Part shown: piece after piece, positions 14,373 through 21,424 of the stretch
Numbering within the stretch: position 1 is the stretch's first letter
How the letters are laid out: every line of letters starts with the position of its first letter
Source of the DNA: Candidatus Omnitrophota bacterium
GTDB taxonomy: Bacteria > Omnitrophota > Gorgyraeia > Aquiviventales > Aquiviventaceae
DNA: 23,063 bases
Assembly (NCBI GenBank): GCA_016198915.1
Contig: JACQHS010000081.1
Location: 1 to 23,063 of the forward strand
Reading direction: 5' to 3'
Notes under the pieces: model-generated
The model's input: only the letters and a program-made list of their open reading frames with translations
Told to the model about the DNA's origin: nothing
Databases searched by the model: none
Translations under genes and position numbers: made by a program

Positions 14373-16184
14373 ATGGCTGAAGGCAGGCCGTCATTTAAGC
14401 AGTACCTCAAGAAGACGAAGATCTGGAAGTCGATCTACCGGCACGACTTCACCGACACGCCCAAGACGCGCCTGCAGCGCGTCTTCGGCAACGTCTTCCT
14501 CCACCTGCAGCCGGTCCGGGTCGCCAAGGATGCGATTCGGGTGACGTACACGTGGGGACTGGGCGGGATTTCCTTCTACCTGTTCCTTGTCTTGGTGGTC
14601 ACCGGCATCCTCCTCATGTTCTACTACCGCCCGGCCAGCGTCCTGGCCTATCAGGACATCAAGGATCTGTCATTCGCCGTGACCCTCGGCCAGCTGCTGC
14701 GCAACATGCACCGGTGGGCGGCCCACTTGATGGTTGTCGCGGTGATCTTCCACATGGTCCGCGTGTTCCTCACGGGCGCCTACAAGCCGCCGCGGGAGTA
14801 CAACTGGGTCGTCGGGGTGCTCTTGCTCGTGATGACGCTGTTTTTGAGCTACACCGGCTACCTCCTGCCGTGGGATCAGCTGGCGCTGTGGGCGGTCACG
14901 GTGGGCGCGCAGATGGCGGCCAACTCCCCCATTCTGGGCAATGAGGGGCCGTTTCGCCTGCCGTTCATCACGACGTCCAATGACGCCCGCTTCGGGCTCA
15001 TCGGCGGCACCGTGATCGGCGATGCGACGCTCATCCGGTTCTACGTCCTGCACTGCATCGCGGTGCCGTTCATCTTCAGCATCTTCCTCTGCGTGCACCT
15101 GTGGCGCGTGCGCAAAGACAGCTTCTCCAAGCAGACCGGCGAGAAGGTGGATGTGTGGCCCCATCTCGTCTCGCGCGAATTTCTCGCCGCCCTGCTGGTG
15201 ACGGTGATCCTCTTCGCCTGGTCGCTGCTCATGAACGCGCCCTTGGAGGCCGAGGCGAACCTCAACGTGACGCCCAACCCCTCGAAGGCGCCGTGGTACT
15301 TCGTCGGGCTCCAGGAGCTCCTGGTCTATTTCGATCCCTGGATCGCGGGCGTCGTCTTGCCGACGCTCATCATCATCGGCCTCGTGGCCATTCCTTACGT
15401 GGACATCAACCCGAAAGGGGTCGGCTCCTGGGCGAGGATGCGGTGGAAACGCCTGGGCCCGCTTCCCATCTGGTATCCGGAGGAGCGGCCGTTTGCGGTT
15501 TCCGTCTTCATGCTGGGAATCGTGATGTGGTTCGTGCTCATCTTTATCGGAACGTACTGCCGGGGTCCCAACTGGGAGTGGTACTGGCCGTGGGAGGAGT
15601 GGAGCCACCGGCGCATCACCAAGTTCACGCTCAAGGACATCCCGAACGTGTGGGGCGGGCTGTTGCTCATGAGCTACTTTCTGCTCGGCTCGCCCATTCC
15701 TCAGAAGGTGAAGGCGGTGCTGGCCCAGCGCGCCGGGCCCAAGGCCCCCGTACTTGCATCCGCGGCGCTGCATCTGGGGTTGGGCATCCTCATGTCAGTG
15801 GCGCTGTTTGTGCCGCTGCTCACCGCGGCGGATCCGGGCTATCCTGACCGCAGCCGCTATCCCACGCTCTTTGAGTCGCTGGGTCACGCCGTGAATGCGC
15901 CGGTGATGATGGCGCTGTTCCAGTTCGTGGAGCGGGCCGGCCCGGCGGCCGGCTACAGCCTGATCGCCGCGATCATCGGTGTGCTGGGCCTGGCCCTCGG
16001 CGGTCTGGGGATGATCTTCGCAAAGCTCAAAGACCGGATGTACGACGAGCTCGGCCTGATCAAATACACGATCGTCATGAGCCTGTTGTTGATGATGATG
16101 GGGGTGCTGGCCAAGATCGTGCTGCGGCTGCTCTTCGGCGTGAAGTATCTCATCAGCATTCCCACCTTCAGCTTCAATATCTAA
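14373..16184 (+). CDS. cytochrome b of a b6/bc-type complex with C-terminal extension
   Basis: This 603-residue polytopic protein fuses a cytochrome b6-like part (about 1-260), a subunit IV-like part (about 265-420) and extra helices up to the C-terminus. Haem-b ligands are His113 and His127 in one helix (spacing 14) and His227 and His242 in the other (spacing 15). The 15-residue spacing is the b6 pattern rather than mitochondrial bc1. The Qo-site region reads KAPWYFVGLQELLVYFDPW instead of the usual PEWY. The b6 cysteine that holds haem c-i, just before LGG in the first helix, is Gly here (TWGLGGIS), so a covalent third haem is not expected. About 170 C-terminal residues form additional membrane helices beyond subunit IV. 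It follows the Rieske gene by 8 bases and precedes the multihaem cytochrome gene by 3. Confidence 0.93.
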   Translation: MAEGRPSFKQYLKKTKIWKSIYRHDFTDTPKTRLQRVFGNVFLHLQPVRVAKDAIRVTYTWGLGGISFYLFLVLVVTGILLMFYYRPASVLAYQDIKDLSFAVTLGQLLRNMHRWAAHLMVVAVIFHMVRVFLTGAYKPPREYNWVVGVLLLVMTLFLSYTGYLLPWDQLALWAVTVGAQMAANSPILGNEGPFRLPFITTSNDARFGLIGGTVIGDATLIRFYVLHCIAVPFIFSIFLCVHLWRVRKDSFSKQTGEKVDVWPHLVSREFLAALLVTVILFAWSLLMNAPLEAEANLNVTPNPSKAPWYFVGLQELLVYFDPWIAGVVLPTLIIIGLVAIPYVDINPKGVGSWARMRWKRLGPLPIWYPEERPFAVSVFMLGIVMWFVLIFIGTYCRGPNWEWYWPWEEWSHRRITKFTLKDIPNVWGGLLLMSYFLLGSPIPQKVKAVLAQRAGPKAPVLASAALHLGLGILMSVALFVPLLTAADPGYPDRSRYPTLFESLGHAVNAPVMMALFQFVERAGPAAGYSLIAAIIGVLGLALGGLGMIFAKLKDRMYDELGLIKYTIVMSLLLMMMGVLAKIVLRLLFGVKYLISIPTFSFNI

Positions 16185-16187
16185 CTG

Positions 16188-17450
16188 ATGAAACGAGTGT
16201 ACTTTCTTGTTGCGACGGGCCTCCTCGCCCTCCTGTTTCTCATCTCGATGTGGCAGGACACCGACCGCGAGTGGACCCGCACCCAGCGGCGGTTTTTCAA
16301 GACGCTCGCCAAGGACGAGCGGCGAGGCTTAACCGGCGGCATCAAACAGACCATCGTGAGTAATCTGCGCCGAGTGGATCGCTGCACCACCTGTCATCTG
16401 GCGATCGACAAGCCGCAACTGGCGCTGGCCGAGGAGCCGTTCACCGCGCACCCTGGCGACTACCTGCAGTGGCATCCGATCGACAAGTTCGGCTGCACGG
16501 TCTGCCACGGCGGGCAGGGGCTGGCGACCGAATCGGCCGCGGCGCACGGTGACGTCAAGCATTGGGAGGAGCCGCTGTTGCGCGGCCCGCTCGTCCAGGC
16601 CTCCTGCCGCCAGTGCCACGGCGACCTGCCCGCGATTCAGGCGCAGGCGCCGCTGTTGGTCAAGGGGCGGGAGCTGTTCAAAGCCCAAGGCTGCTATGGC
16701 TGCCATACGGTCCATGAGTTCGGGCAGACCGTGTCCTCGGACCTCTCGGAAATCGGCTCGAAGTCTTACTTGCTGCTGCACGCCGACTTTGAGATGATGC
16801 CGGAGCCGCATGACCGCATCCACTGGTTCATGCGCAAGCTCAAGCATCCGCGGATGCTCAACCCCGGCGTGCGTCCTGAAGAGCTGCCGGCGGGCGAAGA
16901 AGAAGTGTTCCCCACGACGATGCCGGACTTCGGCTTGGCGGAAGACCAGATCCAGGCGCTGACCGTCTATCTCCTCAGCTTGACCGCGCACGATTTCCCG
17001 GCGTCTTACGTGACGCCGGCGAAGCCTGAGCGCGAGCCGTCCTATGCCTTAGATGTCGAGCGGGGAAAAGCCGTGTTTGCAAAGTTTGGCTGCACCGCTT
17101 GTCACGGCATTGAGGGCGCGGGCGGACGGCGCAACTGGAACGCGGGATTGGGGCAAGAAGTTCCCTCGTTGATGTACGCGAAGGCGTATTATGGCAACGA
17201 CGTCGACCGGCTCAAAGACCTGATCCGCCACGGCCGCCAGCCGGTTCCGCGCGCCGACGCCCAGGCCCCGCAGCCCGGGCTCTACATGCCGCCCTGGAAG
17301 GACCGGATCTCTGAGGAGGAGCTGGACGCGCTGGTGGCGTACCTCTTTTCACTCGCGGACCGCCTGCCTGCCGTGCCGCCTGGCGCGGCGCAGGCAGATC
17401 TGCCTCAACCGTCGGCGACAGTTGAGGAGTCCGCCACGAGCGCCAACTAA
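16188..17450 (+). CDS. membrane-anchored pentahaem cytochrome c of the bc-type complex
   Basis: A 420-residue protein with an N-terminal signal-anchor (about 4-21, YFLVATGLLALLFLISMW) and five CxxCH haem-attachment motifs: CTTCH (66-70), CTVCH (103-107), CRQCH (140-144), CYGCH (169-173) and CTACH (302-306). The first four lie close together in a multihaem domain. The last lies in a separate monohaem domain near LYMPPWKDRISEEELDALVAYLF, typical of class I cytochrome c. It ends in a Pro/Ala/Ser-rich tail. By position it takes electrons from the Rieske/cytochrome b pair and hands them on to a terminal acceptor or reductase not encoded here. All motifs need haem attachment outside the membrane, so a cytochrome c maturation system must exist elsewhere; the HemX/CcsA-like half protein at 4887-5330 may or may not belong to it. 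Confidence 0.92.
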   Translation: MKRVYFLVATGLLALLFLISMWQDTDREWTRTQRRFFKTLAKDERRGLTGGIKQTIVSNLRRVDRCTTCHLAIDKPQLALAEEPFTAHPGDYLQWHPIDKFGCTVCHGGQGLATESAAAHGDVKHWEEPLLRGPLVQASCRQCHGDLPAIQAQAPLLVKGRELFKAQGCYGCHTVHEFGQTVSSDLSEIGSKSYLLLHADFEMMPEPHDRIHWFMRKLKHPRMLNPGVRPEELPAGEEEVFPTTMPDFGLAEDQIQALTVYLLSLTAHDFPASYVTPAKPEREPSYALDVERGKAVFAKFGCTACHGIEGAGGRRNWNAGLGQEVPSLMYAKAYYGNDVDRLKDLIRHGRQPVPRADAQAPQPGLYMPPWKDRISEEELDALVAYLFSLADRLPAVPPGAAQADLPQPSATVEESATSAN

Positions 17451-17451
17451 G

Positions 17452-18549
17452 ATGACCGAGCGTATTGTTGTGGCCATGAGCGGAGGAGTGGACAGCTCCG
17501 TCGCCGCAGCGCTCCTGCACGAGCAGGGCTTCGAGGTGATCGGGATCACCCTGCAGTTGTGGGGCAAGGACGTGTGCGTCTCCTCGGGGACCCGGTTGTG
17601 CTGTTCGGTGCGGGATGCCATGGATGCCAAAGCGGTGGCCAAGCGCCTGGGCATTCGGCACGAGGTCTTGGAACTCGTGGAAGCGTTCCGGACCCATGTC
17701 ATTGACTACTTCGTGGAGAGCTACCGTGAAGGACTCACCCCGAACCCCTGCATCGCCTGCAACGACCACATCAAGTTCGGCGAGCTGCTGGCGCACGCCC
17801 AGGCGCTGGACGCGGACGCGGTGGCGACAGGCCACTACGCAAGGATCGGCTATGACGAGGCGTCAGGCCGCTACCTCCTCAAGCGGTCGGCGGCCCCTGA
17901 GAAGGACCAGTCGTATGTCCTGTTCAATTTGACCCAGGAGCAGCTCTCGCGGTCGCGGTTTCCGATCGGTGAGCTGACCAAACCCCAGGTGCGGAAGCTC
18001 GCGCGCTCCTTAGGATTGGAGACCTCTGAAAAGCCGGACAGCCAGGACGTCTGCTTTGTGCGCGACCGCAATAAGGACGGCTTCCTGCGGCGCGAGCTCA
18101 AAGCCAGCGATGAGCCGGGACCGATCACCGATGCCGCCGGCAACGCCCTCGGGATCCACCGTGGGCTCCTCGGCTACACCATCGGCCAGCGGGAGGGATT
18201 GGGGATCTCGGTGGGGAGGCCGATGTACGTGGTCGCCGTTGACCGACCGAACAACCGACTCGTCGTCGGCGAGCGTGAGGAGTTGCTGAGCCGCACGTTC
18301 ACCGCCGAGCGGGTGAACTGGGTGTCGGTCGCGCCTCCGACCTCGCCACGGCGCGCATCGGTGAAGATCCGCTCGCGTCATGCCGCGGCCGACGCCATAC
18401 TCACCTCGATGACGGCAGAGCAGGTGCGCGTTGACTTTGACGAGCCGCAAGCCGCGATCACGCCGGGACAAGCCGCGGTCTTCTATGACGGCGATATCGT
18501 ATTGGGCGGAGGATGGATTGCTAGAGATGACCAAGCGGCCAGTCCATAG
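17452..18549 (+). CDS. mnmA: tRNA-specific 2-thiouridylase
   Basis: MnmA adds sulfur to U34 of Glu, Gln and Lys tRNAs in an ATP-dependent reaction. The 365-residue protein has the PP-loop SGGVDSS (10-16), the first catalytic Cys in LTPNPCIACNDHIKFGELL (Cys100), ATGHYAR, KDQSYVLF, the second catalytic Cys in SQDVCFV (Cys201) and GEREELL in the C-terminal beta-barrel. ATG 17452, two bases after the cytochrome stop, gives the family-standard N-terminus; an upstream in-frame ATG at 17422 lies within the cytochrome gene. The last residue and the stop codon (TAG 18547-18549) are formed by the AGTCCAT/AGTCCAC heptamer array, so an insertion has set the present C-terminus. It overlaps larE by 23 bases. 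Confidence 0.95.
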   Translation: MTERIVVAMSGGVDSSVAAALLHEQGFEVIGITLQLWGKDVCVSSGTRLCCSVRDAMDAKAVAKRLGIRHEVLELVEAFRTHVIDYFVESYREGLTPNPCIACNDHIKFGELLAHAQALDADAVATGHYARIGYDEASGRYLLKRSAAPEKDQSYVLFNLTQEQLSRSRFPIGELTKPQVRKLARSLGLETSEKPDSQDVCFVRDRNKDGFLRRELKASDEPGPITDAAGNALGIHRGLLGYTIGQREGLGISVGRPMYVVAVDRPNNRLVVGEREELLSRTFTAERVNWVSVAPPTSPRRASVKIRSRHAAADAILTSMTAEQVRVDFDEPQAAITPGQAAVFYDGDIVLGGGWIARDDQAASP

Positions 18550-19381
18550 TCCACAGTCCATAGTCCACAGCAACCCCCTGCCGGAGAAAAAGCTCCGTGT
18601 TGTTGAGGAAACGCTTCGGGGGTTCGGACGGGTCATTGTCGCCTTTTCGGGAGGGGTGGATTCAACGCTGCTGGCGAAGGTTGCGCGAGACGTGCTTGGG
18701 CGGGAGAATGTGCTGGCGGTGACGGCGGATTCGCCGTCGCTGGCGCGCGAGGATCTGGCCGAAGCGTGCCGTCTGGCGCGCGTGTTGGATCTGGAGCACT
18801 GCGTCGTCCGCACGCAGGAGGTGTCAGACCCCGCCTATCGGCGCAACGCCGAGGGACGCTGTTATGTCTGCAAGACAACGCTCTTTGCCGAGCTTGACGT
18901 CCTGGCGCGCGTGCACGGGATTGACACCGTCCTCTATGGCGCGATCGGAGAGGATCAGCCGTTGGAGCGGCCGGGCCAGCGGGCGGCCTTGGAGCGGGGT
19001 GTGCGAGCACCCCTGCGAGACGCCGGGCTCATGAAATGGGAGATCCGCGAGCTGGCCAAGGCACTCGGCGTGCCCAACTGGGACCGGCCGCAGAATGCGT
19101 GCCTCTCCTCCCGGGTTCCGCACGGCCTCGAAGTGACGGAAGACAAACTCGGGCAGATTGAGCGCGCCGAAGCGTTTCTCTACAGCCAAGGGTTTCGCCA
19201 AGTCCGTGTCCGCCATCTCGGCGGGCAGGCGCGCATTGAGGTGGAACCCGACGCGGTCTTGCGGTTTAATGATACGCTCCTGCGCCAGCAGACGGAACGG
19301 GAGTTGCAGAAGCTTGGCTTTCTTTCGGTGATCATTGACCCCGCCGGCTACCACCCCGGCGGCGCCGATCAGGCGGTGTAG
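18527..19381 (+). CDS. larE: LarE-type ATP-dependent sulfur transferase (PP-loop)
   Basis: This 284-residue protein has the LarE pattern: PP-loop VAFSGGVDSTLL (38-49), VTADSPSL, a CYVC pair (112-115) in EGRCYVCKTTLF, and ACLSSRVPHG (191-200), where Cys192 matches the sulfur-donor cysteine region. LarE supplies sulfur to the nickel-pincer cofactor of lactate racemase. No larA, larB or larC lies in the window, so the substrate here is open. The CYVC pair plus Cys192 could bind an iron-sulfur cluster, as in LarE proteins with three cysteines; that is inference. The N-terminus (VHSPQSIVHSNPLPEKK) is encoded by a heptamer repeat, and an earlier ATG at 18431 is unlikely because it lies deep in mnmA. 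The TAG stop (19379-19381) lies inside the following tRNA gene. Confidence 0.9.
   Translation: MTKRPVHSPQSIVHSNPLPEKKLRVVEETLRGFGRVIVAFSGGVDSTLLAKVARDVLGRENVLAVTADSPSLAREDLAEACRLARVLDLEHCVVRTQEVSDPAYRRNAEGRCYVCKTTLFAELDVLARVHGIDTVLYGAIGEDQPLERPGQRAALERGVRAPLRDAGLMKWEIRELAKALGVPNWDRPQNACLSSRVPHGLEVTEDKLGQIERAEAFLYSQGFRQVRVRHLGGQARIEVEPDAVLRFNDTLLRQQTERELQKLGFLSVIIDPAGYHPGGADQAV
18541..18570 (+). repeat. heptanucleotide tandem repeat AGTCCAT/AGTCCAC across the mnmA stop and larE start
   Basis: Four 7-base units alternate AGTCCAT, AGTCCAC, AGTCCAT, AGTCCAC (18541-18568), followed by AG. The TAG stop of mnmA is made by the junction of the first two units, and the array is read through in another frame as the N-terminus of larE. 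It has the same unit length as the arrays in hemB and hemL but an unrelated unit sequence. Confidence 0.9.
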
Positions 19382-19444
19382 CTCAGTTGGCAGAGCAGCG
19401 GACTCATAAGCCGCGGGTCACTGGTTCGAATCCAGTCGCCGCCA
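19372..19444 (+). tRNA. tRNA-Met (anticodon CAT)
   Basis: A 73-base cloverleaf. The acceptor strand GGCGGTG (19372-19378) pairs with CGCCGCC (19437-19443, one T-G). The D arm is GCTC/GAGC with loop AGTTGGCA. The anticodon loop CTCATAA has CAT at 19405-19407. The variable region has 5 bases, the T arm is ACTGG/CCAGT and the discriminator is A19444; no CCA is encoded. Position 1-72 is a G-C pair, so it is not initiator tRNA. A lysidine-modified tRNA-Ile2 is the alternative, but the GGCGGTG acceptor strand favours elongator Met. The anticodon stem has an A-G mismatch at its innermost pair (19402 with 19410). The first ten bases double as the end of larE. Confidence 0.92.
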
Positions 19445-19457
19445 CTCATTCTTTCAG

Positions 19458-20360
19458 ATGAAGCGCATCATTGAACTCAAGCATGTCGGACCGAAAGAGC
19501 ACGTCAGAGCCCTGTTGGAAGACCTGATTGGGCGGCTAGAGGAGAAGCTGAATCATTTCCAGCCGGACGCGGTGTCCCTGCACGTGCTGTTTGAGGAAAA
19601 CGGCACCCACAAACTCTTTCACACGGCGCTGACCTGCCACGTCCCCGGTCATACCGTGGCGGCGCATGAGGAAGGCCGGCAGGCCGGGATGACGATCCGC
19701 AAGGCGTTTGCCGAGGTGGAGCGTCAGCTGGAGAAGCAGAAAGCCTTCCTGCGGCGTGAGCATCTGAGGAGACATCGCATGAGCAGCCAACCCACAGACG
19801 CCGTCGGTGTATTCCTGGTCCTGTCGCTGACGCTGGCGGGTGTCGCGGGCGGGGAGGACGTGCCGTCGCCGGCGCCGAGCCCCAAAGCCGTTGAGGCGCT
19901 CCAGCTCGTAGAGTCCAAGGATCCGTACCAGCAGCAGCTGGGATTTTTGCGTCTTGAAGCGTTGCGAGAAGCGGGCACCGCACCGCTCATTCGCGCGTAT
20001 CTGACGCATCGCGAACCGGAGATGCGGGCGTATGCGCTGCGCGCACTCGCCGCGATCGAGGGGGCGGCGTCGGTTCCCACCCTGCTCGAGGCGCTGAGCA
20101 CGGACAAACAGGCGCTGGTGCGGCGGGCGGCCCTGCTGGGTCTTGAGCCGCTCCAGCAGACCAATCCGGACATTCTTCCCGCGTTCATCAAGGCACTGCG
20201 TGACCGGAAGACCGATGTCCGGATGGCGGCGGTGGATGTCGTCAGCCGCATCGATGATCCGCGGGCGCGCGAAGCGATCCTCCTGAGGAACAAGCGGGAG
20301 CGGCGGCGGGACGTGCGGCGGGTGCTCAGCCTTGCGATGCGGCGGCTGGGTCAGCCATGA
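19458..20360 (+). CDS. S30AE (HPF/RaiA-like) domain fused in frame to an exported HEAT-repeat region
   Basis: The reading frame is 300 residues long. Residues 1-107 resemble a short ribosome-hibernation factor (HPF/RaiA, S30AE fold): KRIIELKHVGPKEHVRALLE, HVLFEENGTHKLFHTALTCHVPGH and MTIRKAFAEVERQLEKQK. Residues 108-300 are a different kind of protein, with a signal-peptide-like stretch (VGVFLVLSLTLAGVAGG, about 116-132) followed by helical HEAT repeats. A cytoplasmic ribosome factor fused to an exported domain is topologically odd. A strong internal ribosome binding site and ATG sit at the boundary, listed separately. TGA at 19765-19767 occurs in the +1 frame just there, as if two adjacent genes lost their separation. 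The start is 13 bases after tRNA-Met, with no clear ribosome binding site. The stop overlaps tilS as ATGA. Confidence 0.7.
   Translation: MKRIIELKHVGPKEHVRALLEDLIGRLEEKLNHFQPDAVSLHVLFEENGTHKLFHTALTCHVPGHTVAAHEEGRQAGMTIRKAFAEVERQLEKQKAFLRREHLRRHRMSSQPTDAVGVFLVLSLTLAGVAGGEDVPSPAPSPKAVEALQLVESKDPYQQQLGFLRLEALREAGTAPLIRAYLTHREPEMRAYALRALAAIEGAASVPTLLEALSTDKQALVRRAALLGLEPLQQTNPDILPAFIKALRDRKTDVRMAAVDVVSRIDDPRAREAILLRNKRERRRDVRRVLSLAMRRLGQP
19766..19781 (+). promoter_or_regulatory. internal ribosome binding site and start codon between the S30AE and HEAT parts
   Basis: GAGGAG at 19766-19771 lies 7 bases before an in-frame ATG at 19779. The sequence TGAGGAG looks like a normal stop-plus-Shine-Dalgarno junction in an operon, except that the TGA is in the +1 frame. 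Initiation here would give a separate 193-residue exported protein. Confidence 0.75.
19779..20360 (+). CDS. predicted exported HEAT-repeat protein (internal start)
   Basis: Read from ATG 19779, this gives a 193-residue protein. It has a short N-terminus, a hydrophobic segment (VGVFLVLSLTLAGVAGG) resembling a signal peptide with a likely cleavage near AGG-E, a Pro/Ser linker (DVPSPAPSPKA), and then about four helical HEAT or PBS-lyase-type repeats. Repeat units are recognisable by the recurring pattern of Arg-Ala-Ala-Leu and Pro-x-L-x-x-A-L (for example MRAYALRALAAIEG, VRRAALLGLEPL, VRMAAVDVVSRIDDP). HEAT repeats bind other proteins; no catalytic motif is visible, so no function is assigned. 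The strong ribosome binding site at 19766 and the exported nature make this start more plausible for the HEAT part than read-through from the S30AE domain. Confidence 0.65.
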   Translation: MSSQPTDAVGVFLVLSLTLAGVAGGEDVPSPAPSPKAVEALQLVESKDPYQQQLGFLRLEALREAGTAPLIRAYLTHREPEMRAYALRALAAIEGAASVPTLLEALSTDKQALVRRAALLGLEPLQQTNPDILPAFIKALRDRKTDVRMAAVDVVSRIDDPRAREAILLRNKRERRRDVRRVLSLAMRRLGQP

Positions 20361-21391
20361 CCGGTGTGCGTGAGTCCTTCGTCGCACGGGTCGGCCGCGA
20401 GATCCTTCGTCTTCAGCTCATCCATCGGGATGACCGTGTCATGGTGGGTGTCTCCGGCGGGGCGGACTCCGTCACGCTGCTGCACGTCCTGGTCCAGTTG
20501 CAGCCGGCGCTGCGGCTGAAGCTCTGCGTGGTCCATGTGGACCATCAGCTGCGTCCGGACTCGGCCGCGGATGCGGCCTTTGTCCAAGCCCTCGCCGCGC
20601 GATTCAAGATCCCCGCCGTCATTGAGCAGCGGGACGTGGAAGCCCTCTGCCGCGCCCACCGCTGGTCGCTCGAAGACGGGGCGCGCCGCATCCGCTACGA
20701 AAGCTTTCTGAAGGCGGCCGCCCGTTGGTCGGCGGATGTCGTGGCACTCGCCCATACCGCGGACGACCAGGCGGAGACCGTCCTGATGCGGCTGCTGCGG
20801 GGCAGCGGTCTGACCGGACTGGCCGGGATTCCGGTCATGCGCGAGGCCCAGGGGATCCGCATCGTGCGCCCGCTGCTCAGCTGCTGGCGGCAGGAGATCG
20901 CCGGCTACCTCGCGAGCGCCGGACTCACCGCTCGTCAGGATCCCAGCAACGAGGACCGCAGGTTTCTGCGCAACCGCATCCGTCATGAGCTGCTGCCGTG
21001 GCTTGCGCGCGACTACAACCCCAACATCAAGCAGGCCCTCGTGCAATTGGCGGGACAGAGCCGTGTGGACGGCACGTATTTAGAGTCAGCCGCGCAGCGT
21101 CACTGGAAGCGGATGGCCAAACCGTCGCGGAAGGGCGAGATCGCTCTCAACTTGCCGGCGCTGGCTCGCCAGCCGCAGGCGCTGCAGCGGCAGCTCGTCC
21201 GCCAGGCGCTGCGCCAGCTCCAAGGCGACCTCAACGAGTTTGAATTTCGGCACTGGCTCAAGCTGGAGCGGCTGCTCGGTCCGGGCGCTCTCCGCGCCGC
21301 GGTCGATCTGCCGGGAGGAGTGCGGGTGCTCCGCGAGCCGGACCGCCTGCGCTTCCAAGCTTGCCCATCATCGGATGACGCAGTATACTAA
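20357..21391 (+). CDS. tilS: tRNA(Ile)-lysidine synthase
   Basis: TilS converts C34 of tRNA-Ile2 (CAU) to lysidine using ATP and lysine, so that the tRNA reads AUA. The 344-residue protein has the PP-loop GVSGGADSVTLL (31-42), VVHVDHQLRPDS (about 63-74), ARRIRYESF, ALAHTADDQAETVLMRLLRGSGLTGL and RPLLSCWRQEI in the N-terminal catalytic domain. It then has the DPSNEDRRFLRNRIRHELLPWL segment and a short helical TilS substrate-binding domain. It lacks the C-terminal domain of the longer E. coli type, which is common in other phyla. It overlaps the HEAT gene by ATGA and precedes ftsH, a widely conserved neighbour pair (hpt, often found between them, is absent). Confidence 0.95.
   Translation: MTGVRESFVARVGREILRLQLIHRDDRVMVGVSGGADSVTLLHVLVQLQPALRLKLCVVHVDHQLRPDSAADAAFVQALAARFKIPAVIEQRDVEALCRAHRWSLEDGARRIRYESFLKAAARWSADVVALAHTADDQAETVLMRLLRGSGLTGLAGIPVMREAQGIRIVRPLLSCWRQEIAGYLASAGLTARQDPSNEDRRFLRNRIRHELLPWLARDYNPNIKQALVQLAGQSRVDGTYLESAAQRHWKRMAKPSRKGEIALNLPALARQPQALQRQLVRQALRQLQGDLNEFEFRHWLKLERLLGPGALRAAVDLPGGVRVLREPDRLRFQACPSSDDAVY
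21361..21389 (+). promoter_or_regulatory. putative sigma-70 promoter for ftsH
   Basis: TTGCCC at 21361-21366 and TATACT at 21384-21389 are separated by exactly 17 bases, a good match to the -35 and -10 consensus (four and five of six). The element lies at the end of tilS, and its -10 box overlaps the tilS stop. Transcription would begin around 21396, giving a leader of about 30 bases before ftsH. It is one of few A/T-rich hexamers in this GC-rich strand. Confidence 0.5.
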
Positions 21392-21424
21392 AGCTTCCTT
21401 GTCTCTGATCACGACGGAGCGTGC

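Noticed and set aside
14670..15773. 367-residue minus-strand reading frame opposite cytochrome b
   Set aside because: It is a His/Arg/Glu-rich low-complexity translation with no start signal, and is the mirror of a well-conserved membrane protein gene.
19372..19444. Initiator tRNA-fMet
   Set aside because: The first acceptor pair is G-C and the anticodon stem lacks the three consecutive G-C pairs typical of initiator tRNA.
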